Below, piece after piece: positions 28,614 through 38,062 of a stretch of DNA of 64,000 bases. Origin of the DNA: Pseudomonas lini (lineage in GTDB: Bacteria; Pseudomonadota; Gammaproteobacteria; Pseudomonadales; Pseudomonadaceae). The position numbers and the translations under genes were made by a program. Position 1 is the first letter of the stretch. Each line of letters opens with the position of its first letter. The stretch spans positions 868,001-932,000 of the forward strand of contig NZ_OZ061318.1 in assembly GCF_964063345.1 (NCBI RefSeq). The letters are read 5' to 3'. The notes under the pieces are model-generated. The model was not told where the DNA came from. It saw only the letters and a list, made by a program, of their open reading frames with translations, and searched no databases.

Positions 28614-30629
28614 TCAAACCGCGATCAACCGCTCCCGCAATTTGCCGATTTCGTCGCGCAACTGCGCCGCGGCTTCGAATTCCAGGTCGCGGGCGAGCTG
28701 GTACATCTTTTCTTCCAACTGACGAATGCGTTTGCTGATCTCGCTCGGCGAGCGCAGCTCCGCCTCGTACTTGGCACTTTCCTCGGCGGCTTTGGCCATG
28801 CCTTTGCGCTTCTTGCTGCGCGAACCTGGCACGACCGCGCCTTCCATGATGTCGGCGACGTCCTTGAACACCCCCTTCGGCGTGATGCCGTTGGCCAGGT
28901 TGAAGGCGATCTGCTTGTCGCGACGACGCTCGGTTTCGCCGATCGCCCGCTCCATGGAGCCGGTGATGCGATCCGCATACAGAATCGCCCGCCCATTGAG
29001 GTTGCGCGCCGCCCGGCCGATGGTCTGGATCAGCGAGCGCTCGGAACGCAGGAAACCTTCCTTGTCGGCGTCGAGAATCGCCACCAGCGAGACTTCCGGC
29101 ATGTCCAGGCCTTCACGCAGAAGGTTGATCCCCACCAGCACATCGAAGACGCCGAGCCGCAAGTCACGGATAATTTCGACCCGCTCCACGGTGTCGATGT
29201 CCGAGTGCAGATAACGCACACGCACGCCGTGGTCGGCCAGGTAATCGGTCAAGTCTTCGGACATGCGCTTGGTCAGCGTGGTCACCAGCACCCGCTCTTC
29301 CAGAGCGACGCGCTTGGTGATTTCCGAGAGCAAGTCGTCGACCTGAGTCAATGCCGGACGGATTTCGATTTGCGGGTCCACCAGACCGGTCGGGCGCACC
29401 AATTGCTCAACCACTCGGCCAGCGTGCTCCGCCTCGTAATTGCCCGGCGTGGCCGAGACAAAAATCGTTTGGGGACTGATGTTTTCGAACTCGTCAAAAC
29501 GCATCGGCCGGTTGTCCAGCGCCGACGGCAGACGGAAACCATATTCGACCAGCGTCTCTTTACGGGAACGGTCACCTTTATACATGGCGCCGACTTGCGG
29601 CACGCTGACGTGGGATTCGTCGATCACCAGCAAGGCGTCGGCCGGCAGATAGTCGAACAAAGTGGGCGGCGCCTGGCCGGACTCACGGCCCGACAGGTAG
29701 CGCGAGTAGTTTTCGATGCCGTTGCAGTAGCCCAGCTCGAGGATCATCTCCAGGTCGAAACGGGTGCGCTGCTCCAGTCGCTGAGCTTCCACCAGTTTGT
29801 TGTTGGAGCGCAGGTATTCCAGGCGCTCCTGCAATTCGATCTTGATCCCTTCGGTGGCCTCCAGCAGGGTTTCGCGCGGCGTCACGTAGTGGCTCTTCGG
29901 ATAGAAGGTGAAACGCGGCAGTTTGCGAATGACCTCACCGGTCAGCGGGTCGAAGGCGGACAGGCTCTCCACTTCGTCATCGAACAGCTCGATGCGGATC
30001 GCTTCGAAATCGGATTCCGCCGGGTGGATATCAATCACATCGCCGCGCACCCGGAAGGTCGCCCGGGCGAAGTCCATGTCGTTGCGGGTGTATTGCAGGT
30101 CGGCCAGGCGACGCAGCAGCGCGCGCTGGTCGAGCTTGTCGCCGCGATCGACGTGCAACACCATCTTCAAATAGGTTTCCGGACTGCCCAGACCGTAGAT
30201 GCACGACACCGTGGTGACGATGATCGCGTCCTTGCGCTCCAGCAGCGCTTTGGTCGCGGACAGGCGCATCTGCTCGATATGGTCGTTGATCGAGGCATCC
30301 TTCTCGATGAAGGTGTCGGATGACGGCACATAGGCTTCGGGCTGGTAGTAATCGTAATAGGACACGAAGTATTCAACGGCGTTGTTCGGGAAGAACGCCT
30401 TGAATTCGCCATACAACTGCGCGGCCAGCGTCTTGTTGGGCGCCAGCACCAGCGTCGGGCGCTGTATCTGGGCGATCACGTTGGCGATGCTGAAGGTCTT
30501 GCCCGAGCCGGTCACACCGAGCAACGTCTGGTGCGCCAGCCCGGCCTCAATGCCCTCGACCATCAGGCGGATGGCTTCCGGCTGATCGCCGGCGGGCTCG
30601 AAGCGGGTGACTAGCTGGAATTCAGACAT
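28614..30629 (-). CDS. uvrB: UvrABC excision nuclease subunit B
   Basis: DNA-damage-verification helicase of nucleotide excision repair. It has Walker [17 protein letters not shown] near residue 40, the beta-hairpin region [21 protein letters not shown], the helicase motif DESHVSVPQ, motif [11 protein letters not shown], and a C-terminal UVR motif ([28 protein letters not shown]) that contacts UvrC. Its 671 residues are normal. No clear LexA box was seen upstream. Confidence 0.97.
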   Translation of the reverse strand: MSEFQLVTRFEPAGDQPEAIRLMVEGIEAGLAHQTLLGVTGSGKTFSIANVIAQIQRPTLVLAPNKTLAAQLYGEFKAFFPNNAVEYFVSYYDYYQPEAYVPSSDTFIEKDASINDHIEQMRLSATKALLERKDAIIVTTVSCIYGLGSPETYLKMVLHVDRGDKLDQRALLRRLADLQYTRNDMDFARATFRVRGDVIDIHPAESDFEAIRIELFDDEVESLSAFDPLTGEVIRKLPRFTFYPKSHYVTPRETLLEATEGIKIELQERLEYLRSNNKLVEAQRLEQRTRFDLEMILELGYCNGIENYSRYLSGRESGQAPPTLFDYLPADALLVIDESHVSVPQVGAMYKGDRSRKETLVEYGFRLPSALDNRPMRFDEFENISPQTIFVSATPGNYEAEHAGRVVEQLVRPTGLVDPQIEIRPALTQVDDLLSEITKRVALEERVLVTTLTKRMSEDLTDYLADHGVRVRYLHSDIDTVERVEIIRDLRLGVFDVLVGINLLREGLDMPEVSLVAILDADKEGFLRSERSLIQTIGRAARNLNGRAILYADRITGSMERAIGETERRRDKQIAFNLANGITPKGVFKDVADIMEGAVVPGSRSKKRKGMAKAAEESAKYEAELRSPSEISKRIRQLEEKMYQLARDLEFEAAAQLRDEIGKLRERLIAV

Positions 30630-30966
30630 AAATACCTCTGGATTCGCGGCTGTTCGGTCAAACCGGACAGCAACGAAAAAGACCGCAAACGACCGATGTC
30701 GCCCGAGGAAAAAACTGGATTGTGCTCAATGTGGAGCCGATTGCCATCGCTTTCAAGGCAAACGTCCTACATCGGGTAGAACCTTTGACGACATCACTCG
30801 GTCAACGATCGAAAAATAATTCGAAAAACTTACCGTAAAAGCCGAATCGCCTGTCGCCATCAATCACTGATGGCCTCTATACTAGCTCCCCGTTTGTGCA
30901 CCGCTCTAGTGCATTCGGCTGGAGCGCGACACGTCCCTCCACACTCCATTCAGAGCCGCCGCAATA
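30630..30966. promoter_or_regulatory. Divergent uvrB / aminotransferase promoter region
   Basis: 337 bases without a gene. A TATACT (about 30877-30882) fits a -10 box for the rightward aminotransferase transcript, leaving a leader of about 80 bases. No LexA-type CTGT-N8-ACAG palindrome was found by eye on the uvrB side. Nothing else is recognised. Confidence 0.4.
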
Positions 30967-32163
30967 ATGAGCCTGTTCTCCGCTGTCGAAATGGCACCAC
31001 GCGATCCAATCCTGGGCCTCAACGAAGCATTTAATGCCGATACCCGTACCAACAAGGTCAACCTGGGGGTCGGTGTTTACTGCGACGAGGAGGGGCGAAT
31101 TCCACTCCTGCGCGCCGTTGTCGAAGCCGAGACGATTCGCGCCGCTCAACACGTTTCCCGTGGTTACTTGCCAATCGACGGCATCGCCGCCTACGACCAG
31201 GCCGTGCAGAAACTGCTGTTCGGCAATGATTCGCCGTTGATCGCTGCTGGCCGGGTTATCACCACCCAAGCCGTCGGCGGTACCGGTGCGCTGAAAATCG
31301 GTGCCGACTTCCTCAAGCAACTGCTGCCGAACGCCGTCGTGGCGATCAGCGACCCGAGCTGGGAAAACCACCGCGCGCTGTTCGAAACCGCCGGTTTCCC
31401 GGTGCAGAACTATCGCTACTACGACGCCGCGACCCACGACGTTAACCGTACTGGCTTGCTGGAAGACCTGAACGCCCTGCCGTCCGGCTCCATCGTTGTG
31501 CTGCACGCTTGCTGCCACAACCCGACCGGCGTGGACCTGAGCCCGGCGGACTGGAAAAACGTGCTGGAAGTGGTCAAGGCCAAAGGTCACGTGCCGTTCC
31601 TCGACATGGCCTACCAGGGCTTTGGCGACGGCATCGATGAAGACGCCGCTGCCGTGCGCCTGTTCGCCGAATCGGACCTGACCTTCTTCGTTTCCAGCTC
31701 GTTCTCCAAATCCTTCTCGCTGTACGGCGAGCGCGTTGGCGCTCTGTCGATCGTCAGCGAATCGAAAGAAGAAAGCGCGCGCGTGCTGTCGCAAGTCAAA
31801 CGCGTGATCCGCACCAACTACTCCAACCCGCCGACCCACGGTGCAAGCATCGTCGCCGCCGTGCTGAACAGCCCGGTACTGCGCGCCCAGTGGGAAGAAG
31901 AACTGGCAGAAATGCGCCTGCGGATTCGCGGCATGCGCATCCAGATGGTCGACCTGCTGGCGAAAAACGCTCCACAGCGCGATTTCAGCTTCGTCGGTCG
32001 CCAGCGCGGCATGTTCTCCTACTCCGGCCTGACGGTTGAGCAAGTGACCCGTCTGCGCAACGAGTTCGGCATCTACGCCCTGGACACCGGCCGCATCTGC
32101 GTTGCCGCGCTGAACCAGAGCAACATCGACGCCGTGACCAAGGCCATCGTTCAGGTGATCTGA
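30967..32163 (+). CDS. tyrB: Aromatic-amino-acid / aspartate aminotransferase
   Basis: Class I fold-type I PLP aminotransferase of 398 residues starting MSLFSAVEMAPRDPILGLNEAF. The substrate loop is NLGVGVYCDEEGRIPLL. The PLP lysine is in SSSFSKSFSLYGERVGAL near residue 248, and Arg in GRICVAALN at the C-terminus binds the alpha-carboxylate. TyrB and AspC are too alike to separate by eye; the Pseudomonas gene next to uvrB is commonly annotated as aromatic aminotransferase. Confidence 0.88.
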   Translation: MSLFSAVEMAPRDPILGLNEAFNADTRTNKVNLGVGVYCDEEGRIPLLRAVVEAETIRAAQHVSRGYLPIDGIAAYDQAVQKLLFGNDSPLIAAGRVITTQAVGGTGALKIGADFLKQLLPNAVVAISDPSWENHRALFETAGFPVQNYRYYDAATHDVNRTGLLEDLNALPSGSIVVLHACCHNPTGVDLSPADWKNVLEVVKAKGHVPFLDMAYQGFGDGIDEDAAAVRLFAESDLTFFVSSSFSKSFSLYGERVGALSIVSESKEESARVLSQVKRVIRTNYSNPPTHGASIVAAVLNSPVLRAQWEEELAEMRLRIRGMRIQMVDLLAKNAPQRDFSFVGRQRGMFSYSGLTVEQVTRLRNEFGIYALDTGRICVAALNQSNIDAVTKAIVQVI

Positions 32164-32178
32164 GTCGTTGCGTGATTG

Positions 32179-32213
32179 AAAACGGGAAGCCATGTGGCTT
32201 CCCGTTTTTTATT
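32179..32213 (+). terminator. Aminotransferase gene terminator
   Basis: AAAACGGGAAGCCA (32179-32192) and TGGCTTCCCGTTTT (32195-32208) form a perfect 14-bp stem followed by a T run, 15 bases after the stop codon. Confidence 0.92.
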
Positions 32214-32271
32214 TGTCTTTGATAATTCCCAGTTCGGCGACCGGTCGCTCTAGACTGCACGCAGATCAAAA

Positions 32272-32376
32272 TGTGGGAGCGGGCTTGCTCGCGAAAGCGG
32301 TCTATCTGTCACGTTGATGCTAGATGTGCCGCCGCCTTCGCGAGCAAGTCGGATCGCCGCACCGCCGCTCCCACAG
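32272..32376. repeat. Extended REPIN
   Basis: TGTGGGAGCGGGCTTGCTCGCGAAAG on the left and CTTCGCGAGCAAGTCGGATCGCCGCACCGCCGCTCCCACA on the right. The right arm carries the same GGATCGCCGCACC insert as the element at 26720-26820. Confidence 0.82.
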
Positions 32377-32411
32377 GTTATGAGTACACCCGAGAATTCT
32401 TGAGAACCCAC

Positions 32412-32612
32412 ATGAAAAACGATGACCTACGCGCCGACCGCGACGAGCTGGACCACTTTGTGCCCCGCTCCTCGGCCAAACGCGGTAATAACCTGGTGCT
32501 GCAAGTGGCTGCGGGCGTGTTTCTTGGCGGCCTGGCGTTGTGGCTGGTGCAACTGACCGCCACGATGCTGTACGCCAAGCTGATGCTCGGCACCATTACC
32601 TTCGGCGGTTAA
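32412..32612 (+). CDS. Small single-pass membrane protein, unknown
   Basis: 66 residues starting MKNDDLRADRDELDHF; the ATG at 32412 is chosen because upstream in-frame sequence is the REPIN. A charged N-terminus of about 30 residues is followed by one membrane segment (VAAGVFLGGLALWLVQLTATMLYAKL, about 34-60). Its TAA stop shares two bases with the stop of the converging gene. Not recognised as a named family. Confidence 0.65.
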   Translation: MKNDDLRADRDELDHFVPRSSAKRGNNLVLQVAAGVFLGGLALWLVQLTATMLYAKLMLGTITFGG

Positions 32613-32839
32613 GCCAATTCGGTTGCACGCTGACTGGCTGCGTCGTCATAGGCCACATAAAGCGACTCGGCCACCTGGCTTTTGATCGCCTTGGTGCTTT
32701 CCAGCCCCAAAACAAAACCTTCGGCCTTGCCGCCGGCGCGGTTCAATTCGTCAGCGGTACTGGCCTGAGTGATTGCGTCGAACAGTTTCTCGGCGTGCGG
32801 GCCTACGCCTTTGGGCAGGCTGATCTGAGCGATGCTCAT
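32609..32839 (-). CDS. Small cytoplasmic protein, unknown
   Basis: 76 residues from the ATG at 32837-32839 (MSIAQISLPKGVGPHAEKLFDAI). Predicted largely helical with no signal or membrane segment. The TTAA at 32609-32612 provides the stop codons of this gene and its convergent neighbour. No function can be assigned. Confidence 0.65.
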   Translation of the reverse strand: MSIAQISLPKGVGPHAEKLFDAITQASTADELNRAGGKAEGFVLGLESTKAIKSQVAESLYVAYDDAASQRATELA

Positions 32840-33065
32840 GCGAACACCCCGATGTTTTGAGGTGTGAGGCTTGGGTGATTCATGGCGCATACCTTTTCGG
32901 CTGAGGGCCGGCAGCGCGTGTCACCACTTCCGGGCGACCATGGTAGACCTCTGCCGCGATTCTGGTAACCGCCAATGGCCGATAACCTCCCTCTGATCCG
33001 ATGAAAACATCAAACCTCCAACAGAGGCTTGACTTCTCTTTTTGAATCAGTAACATAGACGCCAT

Positions 33066-33118
<53 letters not shown>

Positions 33119-33141
<23 letters not shown>

Positions 33142-33270
33142 GACAAGGTTCCAGAGAAGGCTTTCAAAATCTCTGAAACCCCCGAAAAACCCGCCTTCTG
33201 GCGGGTTTTTTCGTTTTGGCGTTCTGTCGGATTCCGGTGGGTACCAGCCATTTTAAGGGTAGAGTTTGGG
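33119..33270. repeat. Left direct repeat (attL)
   Basis: From the tRNA-Asn T-arm through a rho-independent terminator (ACCCGCC-TTCT-GGCGGGTTTTTTCG, about 33189-33212) to just before the integrase. It matches 42739-42890 at a constant offset of 9620 with only a few mismatches (for example at 33198 and 33224). The shared stretch runs well past the tRNA end into integrase-promoter DNA. Confidence 0.92.
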
Positions 33271-33303
33271 ATAAAGGTCAGTTCGATAAAAGGGAGTACC
33301 CTT

Positions 33304-34626
33304 ATGTCGCGCACTACTGCTCCACTCTCCGACGCCGCTTGCCGTTCGGCCAAGCCCACAGACCGCGCCTACAAGCTTTTCGACGGCGACGGCCTTTACC
33401 TTCTAGTCCAACCCAATGGCCGCAAAGGCTGGCGTCTCAGATACGTCAAACCTGATGGCCGGGAAGGACTGACCTCATTCGGCAACTACCCCATTGTTGG
33501 CCTCGCGGATGCGCGCCGCAAGCGCTTGGAGGTCAAGCGAATGCTGGCGGATGGCATTGACCCTATAGGAGCCAAGAACCAAGCCAAGACGGACGCTCTG
33601 ATCAAAGGCCGCACCTTTGAAAGCGTTGCCCTCGGCTGGCACACGGAAATGTCAGCCAAGTGGGCACCGGACTATTCCAAGACAGTGATGAGTCGCCTCA
33701 AAACTCACCTCTTCCCGCTGATCGGCGCCCGTGCCATTGTCGACCTTGATACCCACGACCTTATGCGGCCCCTGGACGCGATTAAGAAGCGCGGAACGAT
33801 AGACATTGCTTTAAGGGTACAAAACTACCTGCAGAGCATCATGCGCGAGGCAAAGCGCCTCCGGCTTATCACCGTAAACCCTGCTTACGACCTCGTAGGC
33901 TCGATCAAAGCCCCGCGGGTCGTCCACCGCCCCGCCTTATCCTTATCGCGCTTGCCTGAATTGCAGGAACGGATCGACACCTATAAAGGCCGCGCACTTA
34001 CCCGGCTGACGGTCTTGCTGTCGCCGCACGTGTTTGTACGCTCCAGCGAGCTGCGCTTCGCCCGCTGGAGCGAGTTCGACCTCAAACGTGGCGTTTGGGA
34101 AATACCCGACACGCGACCAGCGTTGGAAGGCGTACCCTTTTCCACAAGGGGTACGAAGATGGCAGGCGATATCCATCTTGTACCCTTATCTCCGCAAGCG
34201 ATCGCCCTGCTCGAGCAGATCCACGCAATCACAGGCAAATTTGACTTGGTGTTCGCAGGCGATACCAAGTCTTGGAAACCAATGTCCGAAAACACTGTGA
34301 ACAGCGCGCTTCGGAAGATGGGGTACGACACCAAATCCGAGATCTGTGGGCATGGGTTTCGTTCGATGGCCTGCAGCGCACTGATCGAGTCAGGTTTGTG
34401 GACGGACACAGCCATCGAGCGGCAGATGAGCCACAAGGAACGCAACAATGTCCGCGCCGCCTACATCCACAAGGCCGAGTTCATCGAGGAGCGCAGGCTG
34501 ATCATGAACTGGTGGAGTCGCTACCTTGAGGCCAATCAGCAGAAGCATGTCAGCCCACGCGAATTCGCCAATCAGACGGGTGCGAATGTCACTCGCCTAA
34601 AAGCAAAACGTGGCGCAACTGAGTAA
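33304..34626 (+). CDS. P4-type tyrosine site-specific integrase
   Basis: Integrase of 440 residues. The ATG at 33304, behind a GGGAG site, gives MSRTTAPLSDAACRSAKPTDRAYKLFDGDGLYLLV, the DUF4102-type arm-binding domain of P4-like integrases. The catalytic core has Arg in SSELRFARWSEFDL, the H-x-x-R box HGFRSMACSALIESG, His in RQMSHKERN and the nucleophile Tyr in RAAYIHKAEFIEERR near residue 400. All key residues are present. It lies 160 bases from the tRNA-Asn end, facing inward, as usual for tRNA-inserting islands. Confidence 0.95.
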   Translation: MSRTTAPLSDAACRSAKPTDRAYKLFDGDGLYLLVQPNGRKGWRLRYVKPDGREGLTSFGNYPIVGLADARRKRLEVKRMLADGIDPIGAKNQAKTDALIKGRTFESVALGWHTEMSAKWAPDYSKTVMSRLKTHLFPLIGARAIVDLDTHDLMRPLDAIKKRGTIDIALRVQNYLQSIMREAKRLRLITVNPAYDLVGSIKAPRVVHRPALSLSRLPELQERIDTYKGRALTRLTVLLSPHVFVRSSELRFARWSEFDLKRGVWEIPDTRPALEGVPFSTRGTKMAGDIHLVPLSPQAIALLEQIHAITGKFDLVFAGDTKSWKPMSENTVNSALRKMGYDTKSEICGHGFRSMACSALIESGLWTDTAIERQMSHKERNNVRAAYIHKAEFIEERRLIMNWWSRYLEANQQKHVSPREFANQTGANVTRLKAKRGATE

Positions 34627-34667
34627 GCGCTCGGTCCTCATATCTCAGTGATCCGCTTGTCCACGCG

Positions 34668-34711
34668 GGTCCATCCAAACAGGGCTGCAAAGCCGCCCTG
34701 CTTGGATGGAC
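34668..34711 (+). terminator. Hairpin after the integrase gene
   Basis: GGTCCATCCAAACAGGGC and GCCCTGCTTGGATGGACC pair over about 18 bp with one bulge. There is no strong T run, so it may be a transcript-stabilising hairpin instead. Confidence 0.6.
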
Positions 34712-35536
34712 CTCACTTAAAAAATCTAAAGCCCACACAATTGTCTGCGGAAAACCACTGATTTCCATCGGTGGATAATTTCATCCGCAGCCGCAGAACT
34801 CCCAACAATTCGAGCCTTGACCCGAATTCTCCACAGGCGTAGAAAAGGTCGGGCAAAGCGCTGTCGTTGACAGCAACCCAGGTAGCCAGAACCTTTAAGG
34901 CTACGCCACACCGTGGTGGTTCTCCCAAAGTGCGATTTGCGTCCGGTGGCTCGCACGATCACTCACCGAGTGATGGATGCCCACTTCAGATCATTGCCAT
35001 TGCGGCAAATACATCCCCCTACCCAACTGCCCTGCAGCAACCTATCCGCGTGGCCATTTCATTGCGCCAACCTGCGCCCGTCTCTTTCTCCCGGAAAGAG
35101 ACGGGCGCTCCTACCACTGCTGCAGCCCACCTCGTACAAGGCTTTGCGGCATTTCCCCTCGTGACAATCGGCGTGACAAACACCGAAATCACCAGCAACA
35201 GCGATGTAGATGATGGTGCCGCAGCCCACGGAATGGACTGCACCTGACTGACAGTCAGGTATGCCCCGGTCATTGCCTCGCTGCCTTCACCCGACTCAGG
35301 ATCTCGCGGCATTGGTCTCGTCAGCCAGCGCAGCCTCCACCCGCCCACTTCTTCGGAAGTGTTCAGGAGGCCAGATCATGAGATGCCCAAGCTCCCGGTC
35401 GTAAAGAGCCGCCAGTCCCGCGTTAGTGGACACCCCTCACAGGTCGCAGGGGCCTTGATCCCTGATAACACTCAACATCCTTGGCGGGATGACGTGGGGA
35501 AAGTTTCAAAGGTTTGGCTTCGAGAGAAGTTCGATC
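34712..35536. other. Gene-poor stretch with a perfect 15-bp hairpin
   Basis: No convincing gene is seen. GCGCCCGTCTCTTTC (35074-35088), loop TCCCG, then GAAAGAGACGGGCGC (35094-35108) is a perfect stem. A 75-base segment at 35170-35244 recurs at 42894-42967 with roughly nine in ten bases matching. Short open frames here lack recognisable motifs. Confidence 0.6.
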
Positions 35537-35909
35537 ATGGCACCAGTGGGCAGGCGAGATGGACGCAATTTTGGCTATGGCCGGCAACTGAGTTATGCCG
35601 GGCCGCAGGCATTGCGCGATCTATTTGGCGGCGGGCATTACGGCACGGTGCAGGCGCACAGTGATCGCTGGCAGGCGTTTGTTCGGTGGTGTCGCTCGGA
35701 GGATGGACCAGGGTTTAACGATGCGCGACAAATTGATCGGCAGACCTTGTTGGACTACGCCGGACATCTGCGTCAGCAAGTTGAATAAGTGCGATATCGG
35801 CATCGCCACCGCGCAAAACCGGTTGTCCAGTGTGAATCGAACCATGACGGCGCTTCGCGGCGATCAGTATGTGAGCGTCTCGACGATGCCTGACAGCAAG
35901 CGGTGCTGA
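35537..35909 (+). pseudogene. Truncated, frameshifted ICE-type recombinase fragment
   Basis: The frame from the ATG at 35537 reads MAPVGRRDGRNFGYGRQLSYAGPQALRDLFGGG and onward to an early stop at 35788. The homologous reading then continues in another frame (GIATAQNRLSSVNRTMTAL, 35803 on) to 35909. It resembles the N-terminal SAM-like domain of the large integrase-family proteins carried by Pseudomonas integrative conjugative elements. The catalytic domain is absent, so this is a dead remnant. Confidence 0.75.
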
Positions 35910-36026
35910 CAATCAACAGTTCAGTAATCGTCATCCCCATGAAGCGATTTTCCTATTGTTCGGGACCAAATCATCAATACCTTCGATTGCGTTGATAGTG
36001 AAAATCAGCACGAACACATTGTATGC

Positions 36027-36044
36027 CTACCAACTGGATGGTAG
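36027..36044. promoter_or_regulatory. Candidate operator upstream of the CMD-OYE-tautomerase operon
   Basis: CTACCA-N6-TGGTAG is a perfect inverted repeat 55 bases before the first gene. The word GCCTACCAACT is shared with the palindrome upstream of osmC, suggesting one regulator for both. Confidence 0.5.
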
Positions 36045-36098
36045 TTTATTAGCAAGTTTTTAGATAACTGTAATTAACACCATCCCTGTGAGAATCCC

Positions 36099-36431
36099 AT
36101 GCAAGATTGGAAGCAAACCCGCAAAGACATCAATACTCGCTTGGTAGAACTAAACGGCCTGTCTCCGGAAACGATGAAAGGCATGGCGGCGCTCGGCGCT
36201 GCCGGCGGCAAGACCAATCACCTGGACGCGAAGACCCGAGAACTGATCTCGCTCGCCGTGGCCGTGACCACCCGCTGCGACGGTTGCATCGCCTTCCACG
36301 CCGCCGAAGCCAAGAAACTTGGCGTCACCAGTGAAGAAGTCGCCGAAGCACTGGGCGTGGCAATCAACATGAACGCCGGTGCCGCGTTGGTGTACAGCAC
36401 ACATGTGCTGGACGCATTCGATAAGTCGTAA
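36099..36431 (+). CDS. Carboxymuconolactone decarboxylase / AhpD-like protein
   Basis: 110 residues of the CMD fold. The redox-type CxxC and following His appear in TTRCDGCIAFHAAEAKKLG near residues 65-72, as in AhpD-like peroxidase/reductase partners and not in true decarboxylases. Probably a small thiol-dependent peroxidase or disulfide carrier. First of three plus-strand genes (spacing 44 and 48 bases) with an Old Yellow Enzyme and a tautomerase, consistent with a shared detoxification transcript. Confidence 0.9.
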   Translation: MQDWKQTRKDINTRLVELNGLSPETMKGMAALGAAGGKTNHLDAKTRELISLAVAVTTRCDGCIAFHAAEAKKLGVTSEEVAEALGVAINMNAGAALVYSTHVLDAFDKS

Positions 36432-36475
36432 ATCAAACACTGACTTTCAACCTGTTAACGACTTCGAGACTAATC

Positions 36476-37582
36476 ATGAATAAGCTGCTCACCCCTTACG
36501 ATCTGTCCGGTACTGCGCTAAAAAACCGGGTCGTTATGGCCCCCATGACCCGCACCCGGACCCTAGACAACATCCCTAACGAGTTCACCGCGCTGTATTA
36601 CGCGCAGCGTGCTTCTGCTGGTCTGCTGATCACCGAAGGCCTGCCGATTTCCGACGAAGCCCGTGGCTACCTGTACACCCCAGGTATTTATGCCGACGAA
36701 CACTTGCCAGGCTGGCGTCAGGTCACCGACGCGGTGCATGCCAAGGGCGGGAAGATCTTCGCGCAGTTATGGCACGTTGGCCGTATGTCCCATATTTCGG
36801 TGCATGGCATGGTTCCGGTTTCTTCGGGTACTCAGCCGGCGGTCGATACCACGGTGTATGCCTGGATCGAGCCTGGCGAATCCGGCGCTGTGCAACCCAG
36901 CGTGCCCCGTGCGCTGGAAACGGAAGAAGTGAAACGTGTCATCGCTGACTTTGTGAAGTCTGCGCGTATGGCGATGGAGGCCGGTTTTGACGGTATCGAA
37001 ATCATGGCTGCCAACGGGTTCCTGTTCGATCAGTTCCTCAGCAGCGCCTTGAACACCCGTACCGACCAGTACGGTGGCTCGATCGCCAATCGCCAGCGCT
37101 TTCTGCTGGAAACCATTGACGCGATTTCTGCCGAAATCGGCGGCTCGAAGATTGGCGTACGGTTCTCGCCGTTTGGCCGCCTGTATGACTTTGGTGTGTA
37201 CGAAGGTGAAGCAGAAACCTGGATGAGCATGGCGGCAGCGCTTAATGAACGCGAGCTGGCCTACGTCCACCTGAACTACCAACCGACCATCGTCGCCGCT
37301 GAAACGCCGCCGGGGTTCGGCGCCGCGTTCCGTGAAGCCTACAAGGGTACCTTGATGGCCGCCGGTGGGTTTAACCAAGCCCTCGCTGAGTCGGAACTGG
37401 TTAAAGGTGAACTCGACTTGATCGCCTTCGGTACGGCCTACATCGCCAACCCCGATTTGGTGGAGCGCATGCAGAACGGCTGGCCACTGGCAGAGGGTGA
37501 TCGCGCGACTTACTACGGTGCCAGCGATCGCATTGCCAAGGGTTACACCGACTACCCGGAATACGTTGCAGCCAAAGCCTGA
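36476..37582 (+). CDS. Old Yellow Enzyme family alkene reductase (NemA-like)
   Basis: FMN flavoprotein of 368 residues that reduces activated C=C bonds of enones, quinones, N-ethylmaleimide or nitro compounds with NAD(P)H. It starts MNKLLTPYDLSGTALKNRVVMAPMTRTR, then AQLWHVGRMSHIS, the FMN/substrate segment IMAANGFLFDQFLSSALNTRTDQYGGS, and the C-terminal AFGTAYIANPDLVERMQNGWPL. The substrate-binding His/Asn pair of OYE appears replaced here (MAANGF where HGAHGY/HAANGY occurs), which could change substrate choice; FMN ligands look intact. Confidence 0.92.
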   Translation: MNKLLTPYDLSGTALKNRVVMAPMTRTRTLDNIPNEFTALYYAQRASAGLLITEGLPISDEARGYLYTPGIYADEHLPGWRQVTDAVHAKGGKIFAQLWHVGRMSHISVHGMVPVSSGTQPAVDTTVYAWIEPGESGAVQPSVPRALETEEVKRVIADFVKSARMAMEAGFDGIEIMAANGFLFDQFLSSALNTRTDQYGGSIANRQRFLLETIDAISAEIGGSKIGVRFSPFGRLYDFGVYEGEAETWMSMAAALNERELAYVHLNYQPTIVAAETPPGFGAAFREAYKGTLMAAGGFNQALAESELVKGELDLIAFGTAYIANPDLVERMQNGWPLAEGDRATYYGASDRIAKGYTDYPEYVAAKA

Positions 37583-37630
37583 TTATTCGCTGTTTCATCA
37601 CTGTCCACTTCAGACGTTAAGGAGCACACC

Positions 37631-37849
37631 ATGCCTCTCGTTACCATCAAAGGCATTGAAGGTGTTTTTACCGACAAGCAGAAAGCCGAAGTCATCCAGA
37701 AAGTGACGGACGCCATGGTGTCTGTAGAAGGTGAAAACATGCGCGCCCTCACCTGGGTCATCTTCGAAGAGGTCAAAAGCGGAGATTGGGGAATCGCTGG
37801 CGAACCCGTGACTGCGCAGGACATATTGAAACTGCAAGTAGGTAAATAA
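37631..37849 (+). CDS. 4-oxalocrotonate tautomerase family protein
   Basis: 72 residues starting MPLVTIKGIEGVFTDKQKAEVIQKVTDAM. Pro2 becomes the catalytic N-terminal proline after Met removal. WVIFEEV and DWGIAGEPV are typical of the family. It may isomerise keto-enol products or dehalogenate small substrates; here it probably acts with the OYE upstream. A good ribosome site (AAGGAG) precedes it and a strong terminator follows. Confidence 0.93.
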   Translation: MPLVTIKGIEGVFTDKQKAEVIQKVTDAMVSVEGENMRALTWVIFEEVKSGDWGIAGEPVTAQDILKLQVGK

Positions 37850-37870
37850 GGGTTCCATCCCCAAAAAGCG

Positions 37871-37919
37871 ACTCTCTGGTCGGTGGGCATCTTCATGCCC
37901 AACGACCAGAGAGTTTTTT
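37871..37919 (+). terminator. Terminator of the CMD-OYE-tautomerase operon
   Basis: ACTCTCTGGTCG (37871-37882) pairs with CGACCAGAGAGT (37903-37914), and an inner GGGCAT/ATGCCC extends the stem. TTTTTT follows. Confidence 0.93.
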
Positions 37920-38062
37920 CGTTTTGAATGAACTCGCGATTTGTCGTGGAATGCTCCCAATGATTCTGATCATTACGCTCACCTAGAACAGGCAGAGCTT
38001 CTAGCATTGGTCGTTACGAAGCCCGCGAACGAGCGGATCGATTCCGTCGCCTGAACCTGGAG

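Noticed and set aside
28605..30323. 572-residue plus-strand frame opposite uvrB
   Set aside because: Antisense shadow of uvrB with no domain motifs.
30630..30966. LexA (SOS) box for uvrB
   Set aside because: No CTGT-N8-ACAG palindrome found by eye in the promoter region; not claimed.
34867..35247. 126-residue frame in the island
   Set aside because: No family motif, poor start context, and it spans a hairpin and a repeat shared with 42.9 kb. Treated as non-coding.
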